Below, one piece after another: positions 1 through 8,830 of a DNA stretch of 64,000 nt. Made by a program: the position numbers and the translations under genes. The first letter of the stretch is position 1, and every line of letters begins with the position of its first letter. The stretch lies in assembly GCF_002813375.1 (NCBI RefSeq), contig NZ_PHUJ01000003.1, forward strand, positions 3,224,001-3,288,000. The letters run 5' to 3'. This DNA comes from Pseudonocardia alni (GTDB lineage Bacteria > Actinomycetota > Actinomycetes > Mycobacteriales > Pseudonocardiaceae). The notes under the pieces were generated by a model. It was given only the letters and a program-made list of their open reading frames with translations, did no database searches and was not told the DNA's origin.

Positions 1-665
1 ATCCCGAGCAGCGGGACGAGCACCTCGCCGTCGACGGGGGCGCCGAGCGCGAGCGCGGTGACCAGCTCGACCACCCGCGGGTCCTCGGCGTCGACGGCGT
101 AGCCGATCTGCTCGGCGAGCTGCGGCGGCACCGGACCGCCGACCCGTCCGTGGGCGAGCAGCCGGTCGACCAGCACCGGGGCCCCGGCGGTGCGCTCGGC
201 GACGACCCGGACGGCCTCGTCGGAGATCCGGACCCCGGCGACGCGGGCGGCCCGGGCGGCGATCCCGGCGGCGTCGAGCGCGCCCAGGACCAGCGGCGGC
301 GCGGCGGCGGCCAGCGTCGCGCCGAGCCGGGCCAGCGCGCGGCTGCGCGGCCACGGACGGAACGCGACGACCAGCCGGGCGCCCGGACGGCCCGCGCGCC
401 CGCGCAGGTCGGCGAGCTCGTCGTCGCCGAGCTCGTGGGCGTCGTCGACGACCGTCACGTCCTGCCCGGCGCCGGCCTCGGTCCACACCCGGTCCAGCTC
501 GCGCAGCACGGTCGACTTACCCGCACCGGCGGGGCCGGTGACGGCCACCAGGCGCGGTGCGTCCGGCTCCTCGGCGACGGCCCGGACCAGCGCGACCGCG
601 GCGGGGGCCCCGGCGAGCGGGCCGGTCGACGCGGCGGGCGTGGGGGACGTCGTCGGTGCCGCCAT
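1..665 (-). CDS. LuxR-family-like ATPase regulator, N-terminal part (runs off window)
   Basis: The reading frame begins at an ATG at 663-665 on the minus strand and stays open to the window edge, giving about 221 residues. A Walker A motif GPAGAGKST lies near residue 45 and a Walker B-like segment VTVVDDAHEL near residue 75, followed by an Arg-rich sensor-like stretch. This is the layout of the P-loop domain at the N-terminus of large ATP-dependent LuxR (LAL/MalT-like) regulators of actinomycetes. The C-terminal helix-turn-helix that would prove this is outside the window, so another STAND ATPase remains possible. It is divergent from the IspD-like gene, with about 105 nt between starts. Confidence 0.7.
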   Translation of the reverse strand, partial: MAAPTTSPTPAASTGPLAGAPAAVALVRAVAEEPDAPRLVAVTGPAGAGKSTVLRELDRVWTEAGAGQDVTVVDDAHELGDDELADLRGRAGRPGARLVVAFRPWPRSRALARLGATLAAAAPPLVLGALDAAGIAARAARVAGVRISDEAVRVVAERTAGAPVLVDRLLAHGRVGGPVPPQLAEQIGYAVDAEDPRVVELVTALALGAPVDGEVLVPLLG

Positions 666-771
666 CCTCGTCCGCCCCTCCCGTCGCCCGATCGGGTCGC
701 CCGATCGGGGACGGCCGAGGCTATCGGGTGCGGTGTCCGGTTCCCCCGCCGGACCCGGCAGGATCACCGGA

Positions 772-1404
772 GTGCGTGACCACGTGTGGGCGATCGTGCT
801 GGCGGGCGGCCGGGGGCTCCGTTACGGCCGGCTGAAGCAGCTCGACAAGCTGGCCGGGTCCCGGCTGGTCGACCACACCGTCGCCGCCGCCCGGCGCACC
901 TGTGACCGGGTCGCGCTGGTGCTGCCGTCCGGGGTGGACTGGGACGGCGAGCCGGTCGACGCGCTCGCCGTCGGCGGGGACCACCAGTCGGAGTCCCTGC
1001 GGGCCGGGCTGGCCGTCGTGCCCGCCGAGGCGGGGGTCCTGGTTCTCGCCGACCCGGCGCACCCGCTCGCCGCCGACCGGATCTTCACCGAGGTGGTCGA
1101 GGCCGTGCGGGCGGGCGCCGACGGGGCGGTGCCGGTGGTCCCGCTGCTGGAGGTGGTGCAGCGGGTGCGCGACGGCGTCGTCGTCGACACCCTCCCCAAG
1201 CAGGACGCGGTGGTCACGCAGTCGCCGCAGGCGTTCCGCGCGGACGTGCTGCGTGCCGCGCACGCCGACGCGCCCCGGCCGGTGGAGAACTCGGGGATGC
1301 TCGCCGCGCTCGGCCACCGCGTGGTGACGGTGCCGGGGGACCCGGCGAACCTGCACGTCGCAACCCCGGAGGACCTGGCCGTCGTCCGGCGCCTGGTCAG
1401 ATGA
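772..1404 (+). CDS. IspD-like nucleotidyltransferase (NTP-transferase fold)
   Basis: 210 residues from a GTG start. The longer open frame upstream is antisense to the LuxR-type gene and was rejected. The N-terminus has the glycine-rich nucleotide-binding loop LAGGRGLRYG followed by LKQ, where IspD enzymes have PKQ. DPAHPL, a TQSPQAF segment and an ATPEDL segment near the C-terminus follow the order of 2-C-methyl-D-erythritol 4-phosphate cytidylyltransferases of the non-mevalonate isoprenoid pathway. Several residues that are basic and catalytic in E. coli IspD look changed (Arg to Lys before TQSPQAF, Lys to His in NLHVAT). The gene also stands alone, not beside ispF or carD. It may be a paralogue with another substrate. 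Its 3' end overlaps the convergent GMC gene by 8 nt. Confidence 0.72.
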   Translation: MRDHVWAIVLAGGRGLRYGRLKQLDKLAGSRLVDHTVAAARRTCDRVALVLPSGVDWDGEPVDALAVGGDHQSESLRAGLAVVPAEAGVLVLADPAHPLAADRIFTEVVEAVRAGADGAVPVVPLLEVVQRVRDGVVVDTLPKQDAVVTQSPQAFRADVLRAAHADAPRPVENSGMLAALGHRVVTVPGDPANLHVATPEDLAVVRRLVR

Positions 1405-3046
1405 GCGTGCCGACGTCCTGGGCGACCAGGTCGTCGGTGGCCCGTTCGACGACGGCGGCGATCGTCATCGACGGGTTGCAGGCGGCCGTCGTACCGGGCA
1501 TCAGCGACCCGTCGAGCACGTAGAGGCCGCGCTGGCCCCGCACCCGGCCCGCCACGTCGCAGACCGTGCCGATGCAGGCCCCGCCCAGCGGGTGCCAGGT
1601 GGTCGGCACCGCGTAGGTGGTGTCGAGGAAGGTGCCCCGCACCCCGGTGATGCGCCCCATCCTCTCGTGGATGCGCGCGGTCAGGGTGGCGTCGCCGTCG
1701 AGCGGCCAGTCGACGACACCCTCCTGCCGGACCGGGTCCCAGCCCATCCGGCCGCGGCCGGCGCTGACGCCGTAGCCGACGAGCATCGTCGTGGTGCGGC
1801 CGAGGCCGAGCGGCAACGGCGGCAGCGACGCCTGGATGACGGTGTTGGCCGTGGCCGGGTCCGCCCAGTCCTTCGTCCCGAACACCACCGGGCCGCCCTG
1901 GATCGCGCCGAAGTCCTCGACCAGGGAGTTCCAGGTGCAGATCCGGTCGCCGTTGGTGCCCCAGTTCTCGCCGAGCGCGTCGGGCAGGTCCGGGACCGTG
2001 TCGTGCGCGCGGGCCCGCAGCAGCAGCCGGTTGGTGTTCTGGGTGCCCGCCGCGAGCACCAGCGCCGGGGTAGTGATGATCTTCTTCTCGAGCACGGTGC
2101 CGGTCTCGTCGATCCGGTCGACGTGCGTCTCCCAGCGCCCGTCGGCCGCGCGGACGACGTCGGTGACCTGGTGCAACGGGGCGACCGTGACCCGCCCGGT
2201 CGCCTCGGCGGCGGCGAGGTAGGTGACGTCGACGGTGTGCTTGCCGCCGTTGTTCACGCCGAACGCGGCGTCGCCGTTCGTGTAGGCGGGCCTCATCTCG
2301 CCACGCAGCTCGGCCAGCGCGTAGTCCCAGTCGATCGGCATCGGGATCTTCTCGACCTCGTAGCCTGCGGCCTCCGCCCGGTCGCGGAAGACCCGCGGGG
2401 CGCGGTACGTCGGCGAGTCGATCAGCTCGTCCGGGGCGGTGGCCAGGCGCAGCATCCGGGCGACCCGCGGGTAGTGCTCGCGGGCGAGCACGTCGTACTC
2501 CAGCTCGCGGGGCATCGTCGCGGCGAACACCTCGGCCGAGGGCTGGAGCGTCATCCCCTGGTAGAGCAGCGAGCCCCCGCCGACCCCGGCCGCGCAGAAC
2601 GCGTCCATCCCGTTGCCGCCGACACGCTCCAGCAGCCCGGTGTACCGGCCGGGGGACAGCGGCACGGCGCCCGGGGTGCTCGCGGTGGGGCGCCCCAGCA
2701 GCACCGACAGCGGGTTCGGCGGCCCGTCCAGGGGGTCGGCGACCGTGTCGAGCCAGAACAGCCTGCGGTCGGGGTTCGTCGTCACCCGGGGGAAGGTCTC
2801 GGCGTCCGGCCCGGTGACCCACCGCCGTCCGCGTTCGAGGACGAGCACGTCCACACCGGCCTCGGCCAGGCGCAGCGCCGTGACGCCGCCGCCGAACCCG
2901 GAGCCGACGACGACCACCCGACGCTCCTCCCGGGTCACGCGCACCCGGGACGGCGCGGCGGCGACCGCGGTGCCCGCGCCGAGGACCCCCAGCCCGGCGA
3001 CGCCGGCAGCACCCAGCAGGACCGACCTGCGGCTGATCGAGCGCAT
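1397..3046 (-). CDS. Exported GMC oxidoreductase, cholesterol-oxidase-like
   Basis: 549 residues, chosen from an ATG with a GAGGAG ribosome-binding site. The N-terminus is a twin-arginine signal (RR at 6-7, then a hydrophobic Ala/Gly/Val stretch ending near AVAA at 31), so the folded flavoprotein is probably exported by Tat. The FAD Rossmann motif VVVVGSGFGGG lies at 44-54 and GGGSLLYQGM matches the cholesterol oxidase active-site region. The catalytic His (WHPLGG, about 485) and Asn (CNPS, about 524) of class I cholesterol oxidases are both present. The glutamate that acts as base in Streptomyces ChoA is not obvious at the equivalent place (QASLPPLPLG), so the exact sterol or alcohol substrate is uncertain. 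It is divergent from a TetR regulator. Confidence 0.85.
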   Translation of the reverse strand: MRSISRRSVLLGAAGVAGLGVLGAGTAVAAAPSRVRVTREERRVVVVGSGFGGGVTALRLAEAGVDVLVLERGRRWVTGPDAETFPRVTTNPDRRLFWLDTVADPLDGPPNPLSVLLGRPTASTPGAVPLSPGRYTGLLERVGGNGMDAFCAAGVGGGSLLYQGMTLQPSAEVFAATMPRELEYDVLAREHYPRVARMLRLATAPDELIDSPTYRAPRVFRDRAEAAGYEVEKIPMPIDWDYALAELRGEMRPAYTNGDAAFGVNNGGKHTVDVTYLAAAEATGRVTVAPLHQVTDVVRAADGRWETHVDRIDETGTVLEKKIITTPALVLAAGTQNTNRLLLRARAHDTVPDLPDALGENWGTNGDRICTWNSLVEDFGAIQGGPVVFGTKDWADPATANTVIQASLPPLPLGLGRTTTMLVGYGVSAGRGRMGWDPVRQEGVVDWPLDGDATLTARIHERMGRITGVRGTFLDTTYAVPTTWHPLGGACIGTVCDVAGRVRGQRGLYVLDGSLMPGTTAACNPSMTIAAVVERATDDLVAQDVGTLI

Positions 3047-3076
3047 CGGGGAGCTCCTCTCGGAAAGACACCCGAC

Positions 3077-3090
3077 TGGACACCTGTCCA
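3077..3090. promoter_or_regulatory. Candidate TetR operator between GMC oxidase and TetR genes
   Basis: TGGACA and TGTCCA form an inverted repeat around a 2-nt centre. It lies 30 nt upstream of the oxidoreductase start and 73 nt upstream of the divergent TetR start. A second, wider pair (CGACT at 3073, AGTCG at 3096) overlaps it. The position in a 117-nt divergent promoter next to a TetR gene suits an autoregulated operator; this is inference from position and symmetry. Confidence 0.5.
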
Positions 3091-3163
3091 CCCGTAGTCG
3101 ATCACGGTAGCGGCACCGCCCGGCGCCCCGGGACCGGGGCGGTCGACGGCTAGGCTGGGCCCG

Positions 3164-3799
3164 GTGGACGGAGCATTCTCCCGGCGGAGCGAGGTCGCGC
3201 CGGCGACCCGGGACCGGCTGCTCACGGCCGGGGCCGAGGAGCTCGCCGACAGCGGCGCCGCGACGTTGACCGTGCGCCGGGTCGCGCGCCGGGCGGGGCT
3301 GTCCGCGGCCACCGCGTACAAGGTGTTCGCCTCGAAGGAGCACCTGCTCGCCGCGGTGTTCCTCGCCCACCTGCGCAGCGCACCGGGCGCCGAGCCCGCC
3401 GCGGACCTGCCGGTCGAGGAGCGCCTCGCCGGCTACGTCGACGGTCTGGTCGCCGCCCTCGACGGCGGCGGCGACCTCGACACCGCGCTGCGGTCGGTGT
3501 TCCTCGGCCACGACCCGGACGCGCGCCGGATCCGGGACTCGGTCGTCGCCGACTTCCAGGAGCGGTTCGACCGGGTCTGCGGCGACGACCTCACCGGCGA
3601 GGCGCGCCGCACCGCCCGGCTGCTGCTCGCGGGCACGCTGGTGCTGACCGGTACCGGCATCGACGACGCCGCCGCGGCCCGCGCGGAGCTCGTCCGGGCC
3701 GTCCGCGCGCTGCGGCCGGCCCCGGCCGGTCAGACCGCGAGCAGCTCCGTCGACCCGAGCCCCAGCTCGTCGAGCGTGGCGCGCACCTCGCCGGTGTAG
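3164..3799 (+). CDS. TetR/AcrR-family transcriptional regulator
   Basis: 211 residues from a GTG start. The N-terminal helix-turn-helix (about residues 36-67, LTVRRVARRAGLSAATAYKVF then SKEHLL) is typical of TetR repressors, and the rest would be the ligand-binding helical domain. It is divergently transcribed from the cholesterol-oxidase-like gene and probably controls it through the palindrome at 3077-3090, with a sterol or acyl ligand as a guess. The last 20 or so residues are Ser/Pro-rich and are read antisense to the convergent methyltransferase gene, giving a 70-nt 3' overlap. The tail may therefore be a recent stop-codon extension. Confidence 0.85.
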   Translation: MDGAFSRRSEVAPATRDRLLTAGAEELADSGAATLTVRRVARRAGLSAATAYKVFASKEHLLAAVFLAHLRSAPGAEPAADLPVEERLAGYVDGLVAALDGGGDLDTALRSVFLGHDPDARRIRDSVVADFQERFDRVCGDDLTGEARRTARLLLAGTLVLTGTGIDDAAAARAELVRAVRALRPAPAGQTASSSVDPSPSSSSVARTSPV

Positions 3800-4917
3800 A
3801 CCGGGTTCATCAGCAGCACCGACCGCGGGGGCGAGTCCAGCAGGTCCTTCGGGGCGCGGATCGGCAGACCGAGCCCGCCCATGAAGCGCCCCTGCAGGCC
3901 GGGGTTGATGTCGACGACCGCGCCGACCGCGCCGGTCCCCTCCGCCCCGCCCTCGACGACGTTGAGGAAGGTCAGCCCCTTCGCCCCGCCACCCCAGACG
4001 ACCACCTCGTCGCCGGTCGCGGCCCGGCCGCCGAGCCACTCCCGCCACCGTCCGACCTGGTCCGACACCCGGGTCGCGAAGTCCCGGCAGGCGCTGCGCA
4101 GCGCCTCGCGCAGGTGCGGCTCCAGCTCGGGCGCGCCCGGCGTCCCGTCCGGCCCCGCCTCGGCGACGACGTACTGGTCGGCGTAGGTCAGCCGCACCTG
4201 CGGGTCGGAGAAGCCGACCCCGGTCAGGAACGTCCGCATGGTCGCCGGGGTGAAGTAGGAGCAGTGCTCGTACTGCAGGTCCCAGAAGGCGCCCTCGTCG
4301 AGGATCCGGCCCAGGTCGGGCACCTCGGCGAGCAGCGCCCGGCCGCCGCCGCGACGCAGCCCGGCGTACAGCTCCGCGCCGAAGACGGCGAGGTCGGGGA
4401 TGTGCTCCAGGGTGTGCCGGCAGACCAGGGCGGCGGTGTCCGGCTCGACCTGGTCACGCGCGAACTCCGCGGGGACGGCGGTGAGCCGGTCCGCCAGCTC
4501 CGGGCGGATCCGCTGCGGCACGAAGTGCGGGTCGATCCCGGTCACCCGGCCGACGCCGGCGCCGAGCAGCTCGGCGGCGAAGTCACCGGACCCGCACCCC
4601 ACCTCGACGACGTGCCGCCCGGCCAGCCCGAACCGCGCCACCCAGTCCGCGGTGACCTCCGCGGCGTAGGCGGCGAAGCGGGGGGAGTGGTGCTGGGACT
4701 CCTCGTGGTCGCCGGTGTAGTCGAGCAGCCCCGGGTCGAAGTCGCGGTTGAACACCAGCCCGCAGCGCTCGCACAGCACGAGCACCTGGTCACCGGTGGC
4801 CACGGAACGCGCCGAGACCGGGTCGGGAAGCACCGCGGTGCCGTGCACCGGCAGCCCGGTCGCGGAGAAGAACGGGTCGCTCGCGGGCGCGTCGCACGCG
4901 GGGCAGCGGTTCAGCAC
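3730..4917 (-). CDS. Zinc-finger class I SAM methyltransferase (C-methyltransferase type)
   Basis: 395 residues. The N-terminus carries two CxxC pairs (C5/C8 and C49/C52), as in the zinc-binding domain of sugar C-methyltransferases such as TylC3. A class I SAM-binding motif EVGCGSG follows at 105-111, with CRHTLEHI as motif II. The C-terminal third (VVVWGGGAKGLTFLN, VVDINPGLQG) matches the C-methyltransferase C-terminal domain. The family methylates keto-deoxysugars or related small molecules; no sugar-nucleotide genes are adjacent, so the substrate is unknown. A second protein with the same architecture lies at 52447-53607. Confidence 0.82.
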   Translation of the reverse strand: MLNRCPACDAPASDPFFSATGLPVHGTAVLPDPVSARSVATGDQVLVLCERCGLVFNRDFDPGLLDYTGDHEESQHHSPRFAAYAAEVTADWVARFGLAGRHVVEVGCGSGDFAAELLGAGVGRVTGIDPHFVPQRIRPELADRLTAVPAEFARDQVEPDTAALVCRHTLEHIPDLAVFGAELYAGLRRGGGRALLAEVPDLGRILDEGAFWDLQYEHCSYFTPATMRTFLTGVGFSDPQVRLTYADQYVVAEAGPDGTPGAPELEPHLREALRSACRDFATRVSDQVGRWREWLGGRAATGDEVVVWGGGAKGLTFLNVVEGGAEGTGAVGAVVDINPGLQGRFMGGLGLPIRAPKDLLDSPPRSVLLMNPVYTGEVRATLDELGLGSTELLAV

Positions 4918-4979
4918 CGGGCGAGACTAGCGGCAGGCCGTCACCCGTCCGTGCGCGCGCTCCGCCCGGGACCGGGCCC

Positions 4980-6161
4980 TCAGCGGTTCAGCACGCCCTG
5001 CGGGTCCTGCGCGTCCGGGACGGCGCTGCCGGAGGTCCCGAGCAGCTTCTGCCACTGCGGGTGGTCGACGACGTCGGGCACGCTCTCCACCCGTCGTGCC
5101 GCCGCGAGCACCTCGACGGCACGGGCGGCGTCGCCCTCGGTGCCCGCGCGCACCGTGCGGGCCAGCTCCGGCCAGGTCTCCCCGCCGAGCAGGCCGTTGA
5201 CGTCGTCGGCGCGGTGCGCGCGCTGGAACTCGCTCACCGCAGCTGCGGTGCGGTCGTCGAACCGGCCGTCCGGCTTCCCGGTCAGCGACCCGGCGTCGCG
5301 CAGCAGGTACTGGGCCGCCTCGACCATCGGGCCGCGATCGCCGGTGCGCAGCAGCGGCCAGCTCGCCTTGGTCGACTCGGTGCGCGAGAGCCGCCTGCCC
5401 AGCAGCCCCGCCACCTCGCGGCGCAGCCGGGGCAGCGCGGCGTAGAGACGGTCACCCGGGCAGAGGGTGTTGCGGTAGTCGCGGTGGCCGTAGAGCTCGG
5501 TCGGGGCGATGCCGTAGCGCAGGCAGATGTAGGCGCAGGTGACGCGCAGCGAGTTCCACAGCGCCGGGGTCGGGTCGACCCCCATGTAGGTGCCCTCGTT
5601 CTCGATGCCGATCGCGATGACGTTCTGACCGGGCGAGTGCGCCCCCTCGACGACGCGGCGGCCCCCGTTGAGCTCGCCGAGGCTCCAGAGCCTGCCCTCC
5701 ATCACGTGCCCGCCGCGCGAGATCGTGAAGTGCTGCCCCGAGTCGAGCCAGCCGTTGCGGTCCATGTGGTAGTTCTGGATCGCCCTGGCCATCCGGTGCG
5801 CGGCGCCGACGCTGTAGTCGTTCGTGTTCGCCCCGGCCGTGTGGTGCACCAGGATCCGGATCGGGCGCCGGTCCCAGACCTTCGGCGGGAACTTCGGCTT
5901 GCGCGCGCCCCACTCGAAGCAGCGCGCGACATACGGGACCGGCACGCCCTCGGCGAGCGGACCGGCACCGGCCGGGCCGGGCATGCCGTCCGGCCCCGGG
6001 ACCGCCGACGGGCCGGGCACCGGACCCGTGGCGGGCGGAGCGGGGTCGGTGGTCGGCGGCGGCCCGGCGAACGCCCGGCCGGGAAGGACCAGGCCCGCGC
6101 CGGCGACCGCACTCCCGACCAGCAGCCCGCGGCGGCTCCAGCTCTGTCCCGGCTCGCCCAT
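4980..6161 (-). CDS. Secreted N-acetylmuramoyl-L-alanine amidase / PGRP with peptidoglycan-binding domain
   Basis: 393 residues from the ATG at 6159-6161. The longer frame upstream lacks a plausible site, while this start is followed at once by a twin-arginine-like signal ([15 protein letters not shown]). A Pro/Gly-rich linker precedes an amidase_2/PGRP domain: [10 protein letters not shown] supplies the first zinc His, GHRDY and TLCPGD the later His and Cys ligands. The C-terminal region ([33 protein letters not shown]) is a peptidoglycan-binding domain 1. It would cut the MurNAc to L-Ala amide bond in the cell wall outside the membrane. It is divergent from fadE5. Confidence 0.9.
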   Translation of the reverse strand: MGEPGQSWSRRGLLVGSAVAGAGLVLPGRAFAGPPPTTDPAPPATGPVPGPSAVPGPDGMPGPAGAGPLAEGVPVPYVARCFEWGARKPKFPPKVWDRRPIRILVHHTAGANTNDYSVGAAHRMARAIQNYHMDRNGWLDSGQHFTISRGGHVMEGRLWSLGELNGGRRVVEGAHSPGQNVIAIGIENEGTYMGVDPTPALWNSLRVTCAYICLRYGIAPTELYGHRDYRNTLCPGDRLYAALPRLRREVAGLLGRRLSRTESTKASWPLLRTGDRGPMVEAAQYLLRDAGSLTGKPDGRFDDRTAAAVSEFQRAHRADDVNGLLGGETWPELARTVRAGTEGDAARAVEVLAAARRVESVPDVVDHPQWQKLLGTSGSAVPDAQDPQGVLNR

Positions 6162-6327
6162 CGCTGCTGCCCCCTTCGGCGGCACCGCGCCGGCACCGCC
6201 TCCGTCACACACGCCACATACGTCCCGTGCGACTCCGCATTCTCTCGGTTCACGGGAAAAGGACGGCGCGGGCGCGCCGGTCGAGCGCGTCACACGGGTG
6301 GGCGGTCCCCGAACACGCACCTGCACC

Positions 6328-6378
6328 TTGCTCCGGTTACCGGTCAGTAATACTCTGGAGTCAGTTACCGGCCGGTAA
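6328..6378 (+). promoter_or_regulatory. fadE5 promoter with two tandem palindromic operators
   Basis: TTACCGGTCAGTAA at 6337-6350 and the perfect 14-bp palindrome TTACCGGCCGGTAA at 6365-6378 are centred 28 bp apart, ending 37 nt before the fadE5 ATG. A possible -35 (TTGCTC, 6328-6333) and -10 (TACTCT, 6351-6356) are 17 nt apart, so the first operator fills the spacer and the second covers the expected start of transcription. That is the layout of a repressed promoter, most likely bound by a TetR-type fatty-acid-degradation regulator. The regulator's identity is inferred, not seen. Confidence 0.7.
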
Positions 6379-6415
6379 GTCGATCGGCCCTGGCACGAAC
6401 GGCGGTGAAGGACGG

Positions 6416-8242
6416 ATGGGCCACTACAAGAGCAACGTGCGCGACCTCGAGTTCAACCTCTTCGAGGTGTTCGAGGTACAGGACCACCTCGGGACGGGAC
6501 CGTTCGAGGACGTCGACGTCGACACCGCCAAGGGCGTGCTGTCGGAGCTGTCGACCGTCTGCACCGGCCCGCTCGCCGAGCACTACGCCACGATCGACCG
6601 CAACCCGCCGGTCTTCCACCCCGAGGACCACACGGTCACCACCCCGCAGGAGCTCAAGGACGCCTACAAGGTCCTCTGGGACGGCGAGTGGTGGCGCCTC
6701 GGCCTGCCGAACGAGCTGGGCGGCATGGGCATCCCGCCGTCCGTGCAGTGGGCCGCCGCCGAGCTGATGTGCGGCTCCAACCCGGCCATCTTCATGTACA
6801 TGGCCGGCCCGAACTTCGCCTCGATCCTCCACGCGAACGGCAACGAGGAGCAGAAGCGCTGGGCCCAGCTGATGATCGACCGCGGCTGGGGCGCCACCAT
6901 GGTGCTGACCGAGCCGGACGCGGGCTCCGACGTCGGCGCCGGCCGCACCAAGGCGATCCGGCAGGACGACGGCACCTGGCACATCGAGGGTGTGAAGCGC
7001 TTCATCACCTCGGCCGAGCAGGACTTCACCGAGAACATCATGCACCTGGTGCTGGCCCGCCCCGAGGGCGGAAAGCCGGGCACCAAGGGCCTGTCGCTGT
7101 TCCTGGTGCCGAAGTTCCACTTCGACGCCGAGACCGGCGAGCCGGGCGAGCGCAACGGCGCCTTCGTGACCAACGTCGAGCACAAGATGGGCCTCAAGGC
7201 CTCCACCACCTGCGAGCTGACCTTCGGTGCCCACGGCACCCCGGCCGTCGGGTGGCTGCTGGGCGACGTGCACGACGGCATCGCCCAGATGTTCCAGGTC
7301 ATCGAGTACGCCCGGATGATGGTCGGCACCAAGGCCATCGGCACCCTGTCGACCGGCTACCTGAACGCGCTCGAGTTCGCCAAGGAGCGCGTGCAGGGCG
7401 CGGACCTGACGAAGATGACCGACAAGACCGCGCCGCGGGTCACGATCACCCACCACCCGGACGTGCGCCGCAGCCTGATGCTGCAGAAGGCCTACGCCGA
7501 GGGCATGCGCGCCGTCTACATCTACACCGCGACCTTCCAGGACAAGGTGCGCCTCGGTGGCGAGGACGCCGCGCTCGCGGAGAAGGTCAACGACCTGCTC
7601 CTGCCGATCGTCAAGGGCGTCGGCTCCGAGCGCGCCACCGAGCAGCTCGTGCAGTCGCTGCAGACCCTGGGCGGGTCGGGCTTCCTGCAGGACTACCCGA
7701 TCGAGCAGTACATCCGGGACGCCAAGATCGACTCCCTCTACGAGGGCACCACCGCGATCCAGTCCCAGGACTTCCTGTTCCGCAAGATCGTCCGGGACAA
7801 CGGCCAGGCGCTCGCGCACGTCGCGGGCGAGGTCCAGGCGTTCATCGACTCCGACGCGGGCAACGGCCGGCTCAAGGAGGAGCGTGAGCTCCTGCGCACC
7901 GCGCTGACCGACGTGCAGGGGATGCTCGGCACGCTGACCGGCTACCTCTACGGCTCCACCAAGGACGTCACCGAGCTGTACAAGGTCGGCCAGCACACCG
8001 TGCGGCTGCTGATGGCGGTCGGCGACCTGCTCGTCGGCTGGCTGCTGCTGCGCCAGGCCACCGTCGCGCTCGCCGCACTGGGCACCGACGGCGTCTCCGC
8101 GAAGGACCGGGCCTTCTACGAGGGCAAGGTCGGCGTCGCGACCTTCTTCGCGAAGTCCGTGCTGCCCCGCCTGACCTCGGACAAGGCGATCATCGCGAAC
8201 GCCGACAACGAACTCATGGAGCTCGACGAGGCCTCGTTCTGA
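6416..8242 (+). CDS. fadE5: Acyl-CoA dehydrogenase, FadE5 type
   Basis: 608 residues. The start ATG follows GAAGGACGG and gives the N-terminus [18 protein letters not shown], which matches mycobacterial FadE5 almost residue for residue. So do [20 protein letters not shown] (FAD and substrate loop), [35 protein letters not shown] and the [12 protein letters not shown] segment that carries the catalytic Glu. Length is that of the extended 600-residue FadE5 class. It oxidises acyl-CoA to enoyl-CoA with FAD in the first step of cytoplasmic beta-oxidation, with broad chain length in the characterised family. It stands as a single transcription unit bounded by the tandem operators upstream and a strong terminator downstream. 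Confidence 0.95.
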   Translation: MGHYKSNVRDLEFNLFEVFEVQDHLGTGPFEDVDVDTAKGVLSELSTVCTGPLAEHYATIDRNPPVFHPEDHTVTTPQELKDAYKVLWDGEWWRLGLPNELGGMGIPPSVQWAAAELMCGSNPAIFMYMAGPNFASILHANGNEEQKRWAQLMIDRGWGATMVLTEPDAGSDVGAGRTKAIRQDDGTWHIEGVKRFITSAEQDFTENIMHLVLARPEGGKPGTKGLSLFLVPKFHFDAETGEPGERNGAFVTNVEHKMGLKASTTCELTFGAHGTPAVGWLLGDVHDGIAQMFQVIEYARMMVGTKAIGTLSTGYLNALEFAKERVQGADLTKMTDKTAPRVTITHHPDVRRSLMLQKAYAEGMRAVYIYTATFQDKVRLGGEDAALAEKVNDLLLPIVKGVGSERATEQLVQSLQTLGGSGFLQDYPIEQYIRDAKIDSLYEGTTAIQSQDFLFRKIVRDNGQALAHVAGEVQAFIDSDAGNGRLKEERELLRTALTDVQGMLGTLTGYLYGSTKDVTELYKVGQHTVRLLMAVGDLLVGWLLLRQATVALAALGTDGVSAKDRAFYEGKVGVATFFAKSVLPRLTSDKAIIANADNELMELDEASF

Positions 8243-8259
8243 TCCGGTCGGCGATGACG

Positions 8260-8296
8260 AAGGGCCCCGGGCGCGGACTCCCCGCCCGGGGCCCTT
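8260..8296. terminator. Bidirectional terminator between fadE5 and CBS gene
   Basis: A 14-bp perfect stem (AAGGGCCCCGGGCG with its complement) around a 9-nt loop. It sits 17 nt after the fadE5 stop and 13 nt after the convergent CBS-gene stop, with short A and T tracts on its outer sides. It can serve both strands. Confidence 0.88.
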
Positions 8297-8309
8297 CCTC
8301 GTCGTGCCC

Positions 8310-8735
8310 CTACTGCGCGATGTAGCTCTCCAGCTGTTCGCGTTCCTGCTCCAGCATGTCCATCCGGGCCTTGACCAGGTCGCCGATGGACACGATCCCG
8401 GCCAGCGCCCCGTCGACGATCACCGGCAGGTGCCGCACCCGGCGGTCGGTCATGATCCGGGCGAGGTCGCCGACGCCGTCGTCGGGCGAGCAGGTGACCA
8501 CCTCGGTGGTCATCACCTCGGCCACCCGCGCGTCGAGCAGCGCGGCGCCGTGGCTGTGCAGCCGGCGCACCACGTCCCGCTCGGAGACGATGCCGACCAG
8601 CCGGTCCCCGTCGACGACGGGCAGTGCGCCGAGGTTCCGCTCGGCGATCGCGCGCAGCACCTCGCCCATCGAGTCCTCCGGCGCCACGGTGCTGACCGCG
8701 CTGCCCTTGCTCCTCAGAACGTCCGCGATGCGCAT
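8310..8735 (-). CDS. CBS-domain-pair protein
   Basis: 141 residues made of two CBS domains and little else: roughly residues 9-60 (GALPVVDGDRLVGIVSERDV) and 75-125 (VRHLPVIVDGALAGIVSIGDLVK). The DVV and DLV endings after the GIVSxxD motifs are the usual adenine-nucleotide-binding features. Stand-alone CBS pairs bind AMP, ATP or SAM and sense energy state; partner and output are unknown here. The C-terminus is a short acidic helix ending ESYIAQ. The gene is monocistronic, convergent to fadE5. Confidence 0.9.
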   Translation of the reverse strand: MRIADVLRSKGSAVSTVAPEDSMGEVLRAIAERNLGALPVVDGDRLVGIVSERDVVRRLHSHGAALLDARVAEVMTTEVVTCSPDDGVGDLARIMTDRRVRHLPVIVDGALAGIVSIGDLVKARMDMLEQEREQLESYIAQ

Positions 8736-8830
8736 GGGGTACCCCGATCCCTCGCTGTCCGACGGCTGGAGGGATCAGGGTACGAATGTGACCTGGCTCT
8801 CGTCATCCCCTGACGGGGACGATCACCGGA

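Noticed and set aside
190..1404. 404-codon version of the IspD-like gene
   Set aside because: The first 194 codons are antisense to the LuxR-type ATPase and have no fold; the GTG at 772 fits the family's N-terminus.
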